NCBI GenBank assembly: GCA_944323485.1
Contig: CALUSR010000004.1
Span: 124,001-188,000, forward strand
Source of the DNA: Candidatus Gastranaerophilales bacterium
Lineage (GTDB): Bacteria; Cyanobacteriota; Vampirovibrionia; Gastranaerophilales; CAJFVJ01
DNA length: 64,000 nt
Reading direction: 5' to 3'
Shown here: positions 32,465 to 40,637 of the stretch, in pieces
Position numbering within the stretch: position 1 is the first letter of the stretch
Layout of the letters: each line of letters opens with the position of its first letter
Notes under the pieces: generated by a model
The model's database searches: none
Told to the model about the DNA's origin: nothing
What the model saw: only the letters and a program-made list of their open reading frames with translations
Made by a program: the position numbers and the translations under genes

Positions 32465-33103
32465 ATGAAAATTGATGAAATAATACAACTTTTGAAAAAA
32501 GAAGACTCACCTCGGAGTGAATTTGTCAAATACATGGAAGATGTCCACGATCCTTTTTTGGTACTGATATCTTGCATCTTGAGTCTTCGCACAAAAGATG
32601 AGACAACATATCCTGCGACCCTCAGGATGCTTAAACTCGGAAGAACTCCGGAAGATTTTGCTTCGATGGAGGAAGAAACGCTATCTCAAGCTATATACCC
32701 TGTCGGATTTTACAGAAATAAAGCAAGACAGATTATTGAATTATCAAAAGAATTAGTCGAAAAATACGACTCAAAAGTTCCTTCAGACATCGATGAGCTT
32801 GTTAAATTCAACGGCGTCGGACGCAAAACAGCAAACCTCACCCTTGCAAAAGGTTTTCAAATTCCTGCAATATGCGTTGATGTTCATGTTCACAGGATAT
32901 CAAACCGCCTCGGGTATGTAAGTACAAAAACTCCTGATGAAACAGAGATGGAGTTGAGGAAAAAACTCCCGAAAAAATACTGGTTAGATATAAACACAAT
33001 CCTGGTTACTCACGGGCAGAATATCTGCAAACCTCAAAGACCGCTCTGTGAGAGATGCTGTATTGCAAAATATTGCAAAACTTTCAACTCATTTAAGACT
33101 TAA
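32465..33103 (+). CDS. nth: Endonuclease III (Nth), DNA glycosylase/AP lyase
   Basis: 212 aa. HhH motif with catalytic Lys: LVKFNGVGRKTANLTLAKG; catalytic Asp in VDVHVHRISNRLG. The iron-sulfur cluster ligands are spaced C-x6-C-x2-C-x5-C (CKPQRPLCERC then CIAKYC). It removes oxidised pyrimidines. It starts eight bases after the HAD gene. Ends overlap the convergent TPR gene by 11 bases. Confidence 0.95.
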   Translation: MKIDEIIQLLKKEDSPRSEFVKYMEDVHDPFLVLISCILSLRTKDETTYPATLRMLKLGRTPEDFASMEEETLSQAIYPVGFYRNKARQIIELSKELVEKYDSKVPSDIDELVKFNGVGRKTANLTLAKGFQIPAICVDVHVHRISNRLGYVSTKTPDETEMELRKKLPKKYWLDINTILVTHGQNICKPQRPLCERCCIAKYCKTFNSFKT

Positions 33104-33851
33104 GTTTTTCAAGAATTTTTTCTATTTCTTCTCTTTCTTTTACATCAGGAGTATCAAACTTGAGATAGTCTTCGAAAAACTCTGCTGCGCTGACTTTATC
33201 ATCCTGAGCCATATAGCATAATCCGAGTTTTTTATATGATGGATAATACATCTCGTTCTTTGAAATTGAACGGAGATAAGCAAATATTGCCTTATCAAGG
33301 TTGCCTGCTGCTGCATAAGACTCACCAAGCCAGAAAAAGATATCCGCGTTCTCAAGTTTCTCACTAATGCTTTCATAATACTCAGCTGCTTCTTCATAAG
33401 AACCCTCGTCATAATAAATCTTTGCAAGTTCATATTTTGCTTCAAGATTATCAGGATTGTGGTCGAGTATTTTTTGAAGCTCATCAACGGCTATATCCTG
33501 ATGACAGTCTTTGATGTAAAGTTTTGCAAGAGCATATCTGAGATAATCTTCATCAGGCATTGCTGATACTGCGTCTTGAAGAATACCTATTGCACTCATG
33601 ACATCACCTTTTTCAACATAGATATCTGAGATGTTTTTATAGAGTTGTTTGAGTTCTCTATCGGCTTTTAACCCTCTTTGATAAAACTCGAGAGCTTTAT
33701 CAAGATTACCGAGTTTGAAATAGCATGTTCCGATATTATTCAAAAGCCCTGCATTTTCTTCTTCTTGAAGCAGTTTTTCAAAAATTTCAAGAGCTTTTTC
33801 ATATTCCATCTTCTGAAAATAATCAAGCGCTTTTTTTATATCTTCGTTCAT
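33093..33851 (-). CDS. TPR-repeat protein
   Basis: 252 aa from the ATG at 33851 (GGGGAG upstream); a reading to 33893 adds 14 codons without support. About seven tetratricopeptide units follow one another, e.g. AGLLNNIGTCYFKLGNLDKA, DYLRYALAKLYIKDCHQDIA, LEAKYELAKIYYDEGSYEEA. No signal peptide or membrane helix. It is a cytoplasmic scaffold; partner unknown. Convergent with nth. Confidence 0.85.
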   Translation of the reverse strand: MNEDIKKALDYFQKMEYEKALEIFEKLLQEEENAGLLNNIGTCYFKLGNLDKALEFYQRGLKADRELKQLYKNISDIYVEKGDVMSAIGILQDAVSAMPDEDYLRYALAKLYIKDCHQDIAVDELQKILDHNPDNLEAKYELAKIYYDEGSYEEAAEYYESISEKLENADIFFWLGESYAAAGNLDKAIFAYLRSISKNEMYYPSYKKLGLCYMAQDDKVSAAEFFEDYLKFDTPDVKEREEIEKILEKLKS

Positions 33852-33960
33852 CTCTTTACTCCCCGAGTTTATTTTCCTTAAAAATTTTAACAATCAAATA
33901 GTGAAATGTAAAATTTTATATTAAAATAAAACTTATCAGATACAAAATAGAGGAAAAACT

Positions 33961-34704
33961 ATGTCAGGACATTCAAAGTGGTCAACCATTAAACATAAAA
34001 AAGCCAAAATAGATGCACAAAAAGGTGTTGCTTTCGCAAAATTTTCAAGAGAAATCACTGTAGCTGCCAAAATCGGCGGCCCTGATCCTGATAGCAACTT
34101 CAGGTTGAGAACAGCTATCGATAAGGCTAAAGAATCAGGTTTGCCGAATGATAACATCAAAAGAGCCATCGAAAAAGCTCAAGGCTCTGGTTCATCAGAT
34201 AATATAGAAGAAATTTCTTATGAAGGCTACGGTCCTGGCGGTGTTGCCATTTTCATAGAAGCGATGACCGACAACAGAAACAGAACTGTCGGAGATATCA
34301 GAAGTTATTTCAGAAAATTCAACGGTAACCTCGGAGAATCAGGCTGCGTAGGTTGGATGTTCAAACCACAGGGAGAAATCTTTATCTCAAAAGACGGATG
34401 CGATTTCGACAAACTATTTGAGGATGCTATCAATGCAGGAGCTGAAGATATTCAGGAAGAAGATGAGGATTACAAAATAGTTACAACAACAGACACTCTT
34501 CAGGCTGTTGCCGAGGAACTCGAGAAAGCCGGATATAAATATCATCGGGCTGAGTTCACAAGAGTTCCTGAAAATACTATTGAAATCACAGATCCCTCAA
34601 CTGCACAGACTCTTTTGCGCCTGATGGATGCAATTGAGAACCATGATGATGTTCAAAATGTCTATGCAAACTTTGATATGAGCGATGATTTGATTCAGGA
34701 ATAA
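33961..34704 (+). CDS. yebC: YebC/PmpR-family translation/transcription factor
   Basis: 247 aa. N-terminal MSGHSKWSTIKHKKAKIDAQ and REITVAAKIGGPDPDSNFRL are the family hallmarks; YEGYGPGGVAIFIEAMTDN and the C-terminal domain follow. YebC proteins help ribosomes translate proline stretches, or act as DNA-binding regulators (PmpR). A single-gene unit. Confidence 0.95.
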   Translation: MSGHSKWSTIKHKKAKIDAQKGVAFAKFSREITVAAKIGGPDPDSNFRLRTAIDKAKESGLPNDNIKRAIEKAQGSGSSDNIEEISYEGYGPGGVAIFIEAMTDNRNRTVGDIRSYFRKFNGNLGESGCVGWMFKPQGEIFISKDGCDFDKLFEDAINAGAEDIQEEDEDYKIVTTTDTLQAVAEELEKAGYKYHRAEFTRVPENTIEITDPSTAQTLLRLMDAIENHDDVQNVYANFDMSDDLIQE

Positions 34705-35237
34705 ATTTTTTATTGCGAGGGATTCTTGCTTCAGCTTTCAGACTCAGAAATACGTAGCATATTTAACACAGGTGTTTTTTTACTGTCACTTTGAGCGAAG
34801 CGAAGAGTCTTTTTGAGGCGGCGACTAAAATAGAGCGACCTGGTATTTTGTTCATTTCTTTCTTTTTGTTGCAGGCAAAAAGAAAGAAACGCAACCAAAG
34901 AAAGAAAAAACGCCTCAGAAACGAAATCTCGAATTTTTCTTCTGAAACTCTGAAAAGTCGCATAGCTCCTCAGAGTTTCAACAAAAAAATTCCGATTTCG
35001 TAATCATATCTACAACCAGACTATGTTTGAAAGAGAAATATCCTGTCACTCTTCTGCATAGACTCAACGATAAACAGAGGCAGAAAAAGACGTGGATGTG
35101 AGCAAACAACCCCCCGCCTTGTCACTCTGAGCGAAGCAAAATATCTTTGTTGACGAGTTTTCTCCCTTTGAATGACAAGGATAGCAAAAATATGCTAAAA
35201 TAATTTATACTTTTAGTTTTTTTAGGGGTATGTCTGA
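34705..35237. repeat. Gene-free repeat region with two dispersed repeat copies
   Basis: 533 bases with no supported gene. Copy 1 starts near 34784 with TGTCACTTTGAGCGAAGCGA, followed by a perfect inverted repeat TTTCTTTCTTTTTG / CAAAAAGAAAGAAA (34855-34868 and 34876-34889). Copy 2 (35117-35180) has terminal arms CCTTGTCACTC and GAATGACAAGG (10 of 11 paired). The TGTCA(t/c)TCTGAGCGAAGC family is a common REP-like intergenic repeat in many bacteria. A third copy is at 38354-38420. Confidence 0.7.
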
Positions 35238-36683
35238 GTGTACAAGAAGTTTTTGAAGAAAGTTCTATTATTATTACTAATTTTATTAGTAAGTATAACC
35301 CTATCAAATTGTGCATATTCTTCAAAAGAAAAAGGCGGATATTTTAAAAAACTACATAGTAATATTCCTGTAGCAGGAAGTGCCAGAAAGGTGAATGATG
35401 GAAAAATATTAATCTATGGAGAAGTTGGTAATATTATTTTTGACCCCAAAACAGATACTTTCAGAAAAACAGTACTGGCTAAAAAGGGTATAGGGCTTGT
35501 ATCATCAGTATCATTAGCAGATGGGAGAGTATTATTTGTAGGACCAAATGCTATAGAAGATGCACCGACTGATGAACTTAAGCTATATTCATTAGTTGCG
35601 GATGATTTATTTAAAAAAAGATTGAAAAAATACAGAATAGTTGAATCAACTCTAACAGATTCGGAAATAAGAAATCTAAGAAGACAGGTATATCTTGAGG
35701 AGTATGCTTCACTATATGAAGATGAAAGAGAAAAATTATTACTTCCTTATCTGAAAAAGAATCCGGAGTTGATGAAAAAGTATAATGATTGTGTTGCAGA
35801 GTACGAACAATCAATGCATGGTCAGATATATAATCCTGTAACGGAAACTTTTGAATATACCAAAGGAAAGTTAAATATACGAAGATTCGATACAAAACTT
35901 GTACTGTTGAAAAACGGAAATGTCCTGATAATGGGTGGAAAAACTCCACGTGATCGAAAGATACCTATAGGAATTGCTGATGAAGGAATGAGTACAAGAG
36001 CCGGCAGGATGGAAATTTATAATCCGGAAACAGAAACCTTTTCTTTGGTCAACAATACTACTCCTATATATAATGTAGTAGATGCATTTCTCCTTAAAGA
36101 CGGACGGGTATTTATTATTTATTCAGGTAAATATACTATCTATGACCCTGAAAAGAATATTTTTTCAGAAACAGGGCGTCTTATTAAGTATAAACAACAT
36201 TTAAAATTAAGTGATGATAAAATATTATTTTTTGTAGGTCCTGATACTACATTTGAGACATTCAAACTGCCCAAACATTCTCACAATCATCAATCATATT
36301 TATATTATTTTAAAGAATACAACATTTCAGAAATTGTCATCTATGACATTAATAAAAAAGAATATAAAGATGGAGGACATTTGCTTATTCCTCGAGGAGG
36401 GAGTGATCTGTTCACATTTGGTTTGATAGAGTTGAAAGATGGAAATATTTTAGTTTTCGGAGGGGAAGATAAGGCAGAAGAAAGAAAATTAGGTGATACA
36501 GTCTTAGAAAAAAAAGATGCCGAAATTTATAATCCAAAGACAGGCATATCTAAAGTGATAAAAAAAATGAACTACGGAAGAGTCAATGATAAGGCTATTT
36601 TGCTTGATGATGGACGAGTCCTTTTATATGGTAGCAACTATTTAGAACCAAAAAGAATAGAACTATATATTCCTGAAAAATAA
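35238..36683 (+). CDS. Kelch-like beta-propeller lipoprotein B (paralogue of 27113-28438)
   Basis: 481 aa from a GTG start at 35238, with AGGGG about 10 bases upstream. Signal: KKVLLLLLILLVSITLSNC, so a lipobox LSNC makes this a lipoprotein, unlike paralogue A. Kelch-like blades (NDGKILIYG, LADGRVLFVG, LKNGNVLIMGG, DDGRVLLYG). The helical module (LKKYRIVESTLT, REKLLLPYLKKNPELMKKYN, YEQSMHGQIYNPVTETFE) is nearly the same as in A. Function is unknown; the module is likely the functional part. Confidence 0.82.
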   Translation: MYKKFLKKVLLLLLILLVSITLSNCAYSSKEKGGYFKKLHSNIPVAGSARKVNDGKILIYGEVGNIIFDPKTDTFRKTVLAKKGIGLVSSVSLADGRVLFVGPNAIEDAPTDELKLYSLVADDLFKKRLKKYRIVESTLTDSEIRNLRRQVYLEEYASLYEDEREKLLLPYLKKNPELMKKYNDCVAEYEQSMHGQIYNPVTETFEYTKGKLNIRRFDTKLVLLKNGNVLIMGGKTPRDRKIPIGIADEGMSTRAGRMEIYNPETETFSLVNNTTPIYNVVDAFLLKDGRVFIIYSGKYTIYDPEKNIFSETGRLIKYKQHLKLSDDKILFFVGPDTTFETFKLPKHSHNHQSYLYYFKEYNISEIVIYDINKKEYKDGGHLLIPRGGSDLFTFGLIELKDGNILVFGGEDKAEERKLGDTVLEKKDAEIYNPKTGISKVIKKMNYGRVNDKAILLDDGRVLLYGSNYLEPKRIELYIPEK

Positions 36684-36702
36684 TAAATAAGGAGAGTATA
36701 AT

Positions 36703-36762
36703 ATGGCTTCAAAATATGCAAAAAATACTATCGAATGTGTAGCAAAAGAACAGGGAAAATAA
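36703..36762 (+). CDS. Possible 19-aa peptide
   Basis: ATG at 36703 with GGAGAG eight bases upstream and a TAA at 36760: MASKYAKNTIECVAKEQGK. It has no recognised match and might be a leader remnant or a small peptide. Kept because of the strong ribosome binding site after the kelch lipoprotein gene. Confidence 0.3.
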   Translation: MASKYAKNTIECVAKEQGK

Positions 36763-36813
36763 ATAATTAAGGTATTTTTATGGACATAGTAACTTTTTTT
36801 CAAAATTGAAATA

Positions 36814-38034
36814 TTATGAATTAAACTCCTCAAACATCGCTTTCAAAAACTTGTAACCCTTCTCATAAGATGCGATATCAATTTTCTCTTCAGGCGAGTG
36901 CATATTGTAAATATCAGCAACCCCAAGCAGAACGGGCTTAAATATTTTGCCGTATTTGTTCTTCTCATTCGCATAAATATGTGTTTCAGCACCGGCATGA
37001 AATGAGCCTATGCTCAGCGGAATATTGGTCATTGCAGACGCCTTTTTTGCTGTTTCGATGAGATATTCATCATCAGATTTTTCAAAGGCCTTGAGATGTT
37101 CTGATACTTCTATTTCACAGCGTGCAAGACCGTCATATTTGCGGTTGAAATCTGCTGCAATATTTTTTATTTCTTCGATAAGCATCTGCTCAGCTGCCTC
37201 CTCAGAACTTCTGATGGAATAATGCGCCTGTGCCCTTTGATTAATCAGGTTAGACATGGAATTTCTTGCAATATAGTCAGTATACTCATTTGAAGGGATA
37301 TTTGCAGGAAGATTGCTGATTGCTGATTCGACGCCTCCTCCGATTATCGAACCTATGTTTATTGATGTAACAACACCGTATTCATCTTTTTTATAAACGC
37401 CCTGCGGAATTTGGCAAATCAACTCGGCTATCAATTTGGCTGCATTAAGTCTTGTTTTATCAGCGATATCCAGTCCCGAGTGTCCGCCTTTCGGGGTTGT
37501 AACAACGAGGTCCAGTTTTGTATAGCTTGCACCTGAGATTTCGAGTCTTGCAAGTCTATCAGAGTCAAGAACAAGTACATATTCAGACTCAAGAGAATTA
37601 AATTGCAAGTTGTGTATGCCGCTCATATCATGTTCTTCATCTTTTGTAAAAACAAGTTCCAAGCCTCCATGAGAGCGTTCTGTATTTTCTGAGACATATT
37701 TAGCAAGCATTATTGCTGCAGCAACACCAGCTTTATCATCAGCGCCGAGAGTTCGTTTTTTATCAGTTTCAAAGAATTTCCCGTCATCACTTTTGTGAAT
37801 AACAACAGGTGAGTCATCGCCGACAACATCCATATGAGCAGAGAGAAGAAGAGGTTTATTCATCTCTGATGTCGGAGCTATTTTGGCAATGACATTGCCA
37901 AAGGTATCTTTCTTCGCATTGATATTTGAGTTTGTAAGAATTTCTATAATTTTATTCGCAACTGAATCCTCTCTCAGTGAAGGAGATGGAATTTTTGCAA
38001 GTTCAAGAAATATATCATTCAGTTCGTTATTCAT
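36814..38034 (-). CDS. M20 family peptidase, tripeptidase T-like
   Basis: 406 aa from the ATG at 38034; the preceding codon is TTG. M20 zinc site: LLLSAHMDVVGDDSP, TLGADDKAGVAAAIMLAKYV, FTKDEEHDMSGIH and LVLDSDRL; the dimerisation domain follows, and GSFHAGAETHIYANE closes the site. The layout resembles PepT/PepT2 tripeptidases. It would act in the cytoplasm on short peptides. The leader region upstream contains a possible structured RNA (38108-38216). Confidence 0.9.
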   Translation of the reverse strand: MNNELNDIFLELAKIPSPSLREDSVANKIIEILTNSNINAKKDTFGNVIAKIAPTSEMNKPLLLSAHMDVVGDDSPVVIHKSDDGKFFETDKKRTLGADDKAGVAAAIMLAKYVSENTERSHGGLELVFTKDEEHDMSGIHNLQFNSLESEYVLVLDSDRLARLEISGASYTKLDLVVTTPKGGHSGLDIADKTRLNAAKLIAELICQIPQGVYKKDEYGVVTSINIGSIIGGGVESAISNLPANIPSNEYTDYIARNSMSNLINQRAQAHYSIRSSEEAAEQMLIEEIKNIAADFNRKYDGLARCEIEVSEHLKAFEKSDDEYLIETAKKASAMTNIPLSIGSFHAGAETHIYANEKNKYGKIFKPVLLGVADIYNMHSPEEKIDIASYEKGYKFLKAMFEEFNS

Positions 38035-38107
38035 CAAAAAACTCTGGTTTTATGTTTTGTTTTTCTTTATTATCTGTTTTTTTAGAACATATTCAAGGGG
38101 AGAAAGG

Positions 38108-38216
38108 AAATTGCCGGTAGTCACTCTGCAGGTGCAATACCTACCCAATACCGGCAACCCTAATGTCGACCGTATCTATAGGTATCCCTGAAAGCAGGTG
38201 GCATATCCATAGTCGA
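38108..38216. ncRNA. Possible structured RNA with two hairpins
   Basis: Two stable stems: TTGCCGGTA / TACCGGCAA (38111-38119 and 38149-38157, nine perfect pairs, with an inner hairpin AGGTGCAATACCT), then CTATAGGTAT / ATATCCATAG (38176-38185 and 38203-38212) enclosing CCTG-AAAG-CAGG, flanked by TCGAC/GTCGA. Strand is uncertain: it could be the leader of the peptidase on the minus strand or an independent RNA. I do not recognise it as SRP, 6S, tmRNA or a known riboswitch. Confidence 0.4.
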
Positions 38217-38353
38217 TAGCTAAACGTCAGTATAGCAGATTAGAAAAGCAATTTCAACAGGAATGATAATTCCTTTATATAAGCGGTCTATTTTTATATA
38301 AAAAACAAAATGGATTTATATAACAAATTCCATCCCAAAATTTTCCAAATAAC

Positions 38354-38420
38354 GTCATACTGAGCGTTAGCAAAGTATCTAAACAAAAAGGATTCTTCGG
38401 GGTAAGGACCTCAGAATGAC
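38354..38420. repeat. Dispersed inverted repeat, copy 3
   Basis: Ends GTCATACTGAG and CTCAGAATGAC pair at 10 of 11 bases. It belongs to the same family as the two copies in 34784-35180 (GAGCG, TCTGAGC, AATGACA). Intergenic. Confidence 0.7.
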
Positions 38421-38458
38421 AGACTTTTATAGTATCTGTGGAATTCCAAACAAAGGGG

Positions 38459-38486
38459 TTGATTTTTGTTTTTTAGCATTTAATAA
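38459..38486 (+). promoter_or_regulatory. Possible tRNA-fMet promoter
   Basis: TTGATT (38459-38464), about 16 bases, TAATAA (38481-38486). Placed correctly, 19 bases before the mature tRNA. Confidence 0.5.
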
Positions 38487-38505
38487 TAATTGTACAGAAG
38501 TTCAT

Positions 38506-38582
<77 letters not shown>

Positions 38583-38590
38583 AGTATATC

Positions 38591-38626
38591 AAGGGTTTTA
38601 AGATTTTGCTTAAAATCCTTTTTTTA
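38591..38626 (+). terminator. Rho-independent terminator after tRNA-fMet
   Basis: AGGGTTTTAAG / CTTAAAATCCT hairpin with loop ATTTTG, followed by a T-run. It ends just before the convergent glucanotransferase stop. Confidence 0.8.
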
Positions 38627-38636
38627 TTCTTGCCCC

Positions 38637-40580
38637 CTATTTGCCCGCCCCAGGTAACTGATACTCAAAATGAGATTTCAGCTCACCTTTTTTTGCAGCC
38701 TCATCAGCGTCCTGAGTTGTCATTGGGCCGTCGCTTCTTAGAATCTCTGCAGCTTCATTGCATTTGTTGATTAATTCAGGATTATCAACATTTTTCATTT
38801 CCATGGCATTAGCGAGAGCTTTTGGAAGATTCAGCCCGTAACCTTTTGCGAGCTGGGAGAAATAGAATCTTTCATAATCAGAAGGTATTCTGACAGTCCA
38901 GTTATCAGGATGGGCTTTACCTGAGATATTCACACGCTCTGACATCCCGAACATATCAGGAAGAGTAAAGAACTGTTTTGGAGTTGTATAAATTTCAGCA
39001 AGTTTTGCTGTCCTAAAATCTTCCTGTATTTTTTGTTCTTTGCATTGAGCCTGATAGCCTTCATCTTCAAACGCAAGTTTTGATGTATCCAAATCATAAT
39101 CACGCTTCATCCCTGAGATATGCAGATTTCTTTTATGAGTATCTTTAGCCATATTTACAAGTGAATCATTGTCGTGGCATCCTACTCCGACATAAAATTT
39201 ACCGTCTTTATATCCTTTTTTCCGAAATTTTTCAGGTGTTTCATCATATTCAGCGTATGCTGTTGTGTAAAGATGAGGATAAGTATTCAGCGTCACCTCC
39301 CTGCTCTTACCTGCAGAAATCCCGACAAGTTCGAGCATAATATTATCGGGATTATTTTCGTCAAACTTATCACCGAGAGTATTTTTTGCGGCAGCTTTCA
39401 TAATATTAAATATGGTAAAATTTATTTCAGGCAATTTGAACTCTTCATAATTCCCGTTTACTGCCTGATAAATAAACGGTGTCACAAACTGCCATGCGGC
39501 ATCCATTCTTATTCCGTCATAACGTTTGAAAAATGTGGAATATTTATCGTATAAAAATTTTCCGACTTCGCCAAGTTTTGATAAGTCGCCATCTTCGCCG
39601 CATTCTCCGAGTTTTGTATAGTCAAGCGCAGGCAATCCCCAGGCCTGGATATTATTTGTTTCCGGGCACCCGGGGTCTGGACCTCCATAGTATAAATTTT
39701 TTCTGAAACAATCTATGTTTGCCCACATTTCGCCTTGAGAAAAGCCTATCAGACAATCGCCATAGAGCTTTATATTTTCAGCATTCAATGACTTACGGCT
39801 ATCCTGTTGTTGTTTGTCTGCAATAAACTGCTTAAAGTTTTCAAAATCAATAATATCAGAGTACTCTTTTTCTATTTCCGATATTCGTTGATTTCTTGAT
39901 GATTCAGGTGTTTTGGAGCTGTATAGGAGTCTGTCTTTTTCTTTCCATTTTGAAATATCCTGTGTAGAATAATGCTTTGATAAGGCTGCAAATAATCCAT
40001 TCTTCTGAAGCCAGTCAGAATTTTCTGATTTGAAGATTTCAAAATCAGCTTTTAGTTTATCATTTGATAAAAAAGCAGCATAAGCTTTCTTCAACAAAGC
40101 TTCCTGTACATTGAGGGCATAATCATAATCAGTCTTGTATTCTCTTGTCTGTTTATCTTTCGAATAGTCTTCATCGGCTTTTTGAATATCATCTAATGTT
40201 AATAACTCGCCGTATTCAGGCAGGGTTAATTTTCTTAAGTCTATAATATGCTCACCGTAAGCATAATTCGTTCCAGAATAAGGCGATTTATTAGTTGGTG
40301 TAATTTTCCCCTGCGGCTGCAGCTGAATGGAAGTTATACCGACCATTGTTTTGAGAAAATCTGTAAATTTTTGCATAGACTCGGAGAATGTTGAGCCTAT
40401 TCCGATATTATATCCCTGTTCTGATGGAACATTGAAATCAAAAATAATCGCCGTTGTATCTTCTGTTCCCAAGGCAGATTTTGAGTCTTTAATCAAATTT
40501 GAATATGACTTTTTCTCTTCTGTTGTTAACGCTCTCCCGAAATTGGCAGCATAAACATTGCTATTTGGACTTATTCGCAT
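38637..40580 (-). CDS. malQ: GH77 4-alpha-glucanotransferase (MalQ-like), divergent
   Basis: 647 aa. The GH77 catalytic segments are visible: IGFSQGEMWANIDCF (family VSxDSADVWA-like), YDGIRMDAAWQ with the nucleophile Asp (about residue 358), IMLELVGI with the acid/base Glu (about 414), and GCHDNDSLVN, equivalent to GTHDNDT. The N-terminus is lineage-specific and includes NVYAANFGRALTTEEK near residue 8. It rearranges alpha-1,4-glucans, in maltose/glycogen metabolism. Convergent with tRNA-fMet. Confidence 0.85.
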   Translation of the reverse strand: MRISPNSNVYAANFGRALTTEEKKSYSNLIKDSKSALGTEDTTAIIFDFNVPSEQGYNIGIGSTFSESMQKFTDFLKTMVGITSIQLQPQGKITPTNKSPYSGTNYAYGEHIIDLRKLTLPEYGELLTLDDIQKADEDYSKDKQTREYKTDYDYALNVQEALLKKAYAAFLSNDKLKADFEIFKSENSDWLQKNGLFAALSKHYSTQDISKWKEKDRLLYSSKTPESSRNQRISEIEKEYSDIIDFENFKQFIADKQQQDSRKSLNAENIKLYGDCLIGFSQGEMWANIDCFRKNLYYGGPDPGCPETNNIQAWGLPALDYTKLGECGEDGDLSKLGEVGKFLYDKYSTFFKRYDGIRMDAAWQFVTPFIYQAVNGNYEEFKLPEINFTIFNIMKAAAKNTLGDKFDENNPDNIMLELVGISAGKSREVTLNTYPHLYTTAYAEYDETPEKFRKKGYKDGKFYVGVGCHDNDSLVNMAKDTHKRNLHISGMKRDYDLDTSKLAFEDEGYQAQCKEQKIQEDFRTAKLAEIYTTPKQFFTLPDMFGMSERVNISGKAHPDNWTVRIPSDYERFYFSQLAKGYGLNLPKALANAMEMKNVDNPELINKCNEAAEILRSDGPMTTQDADEAAKKGELKSHFEYQLPGAGK

Positions 40581-40637
40581 AATTTCCCTATCAATAACTC
40601 TCTGAGTTATTATTATAAAATCGATGAAGAAAAAAAT

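Noticed and set aside
34791-35003. A 70-codon open frame on the plus strand rich in Lys/Arg.
   Set aside because: It lies in the repeat region, shows the low-complexity pattern of a repeat-derived frame, and lacks a ribosome binding site.
38108-38216. The structured region as SRP RNA or 6S RNA.
   Set aside because: The conserved SRP domain (GGAAGGAAGC-type loop) is missing and the element is too short for 6S.
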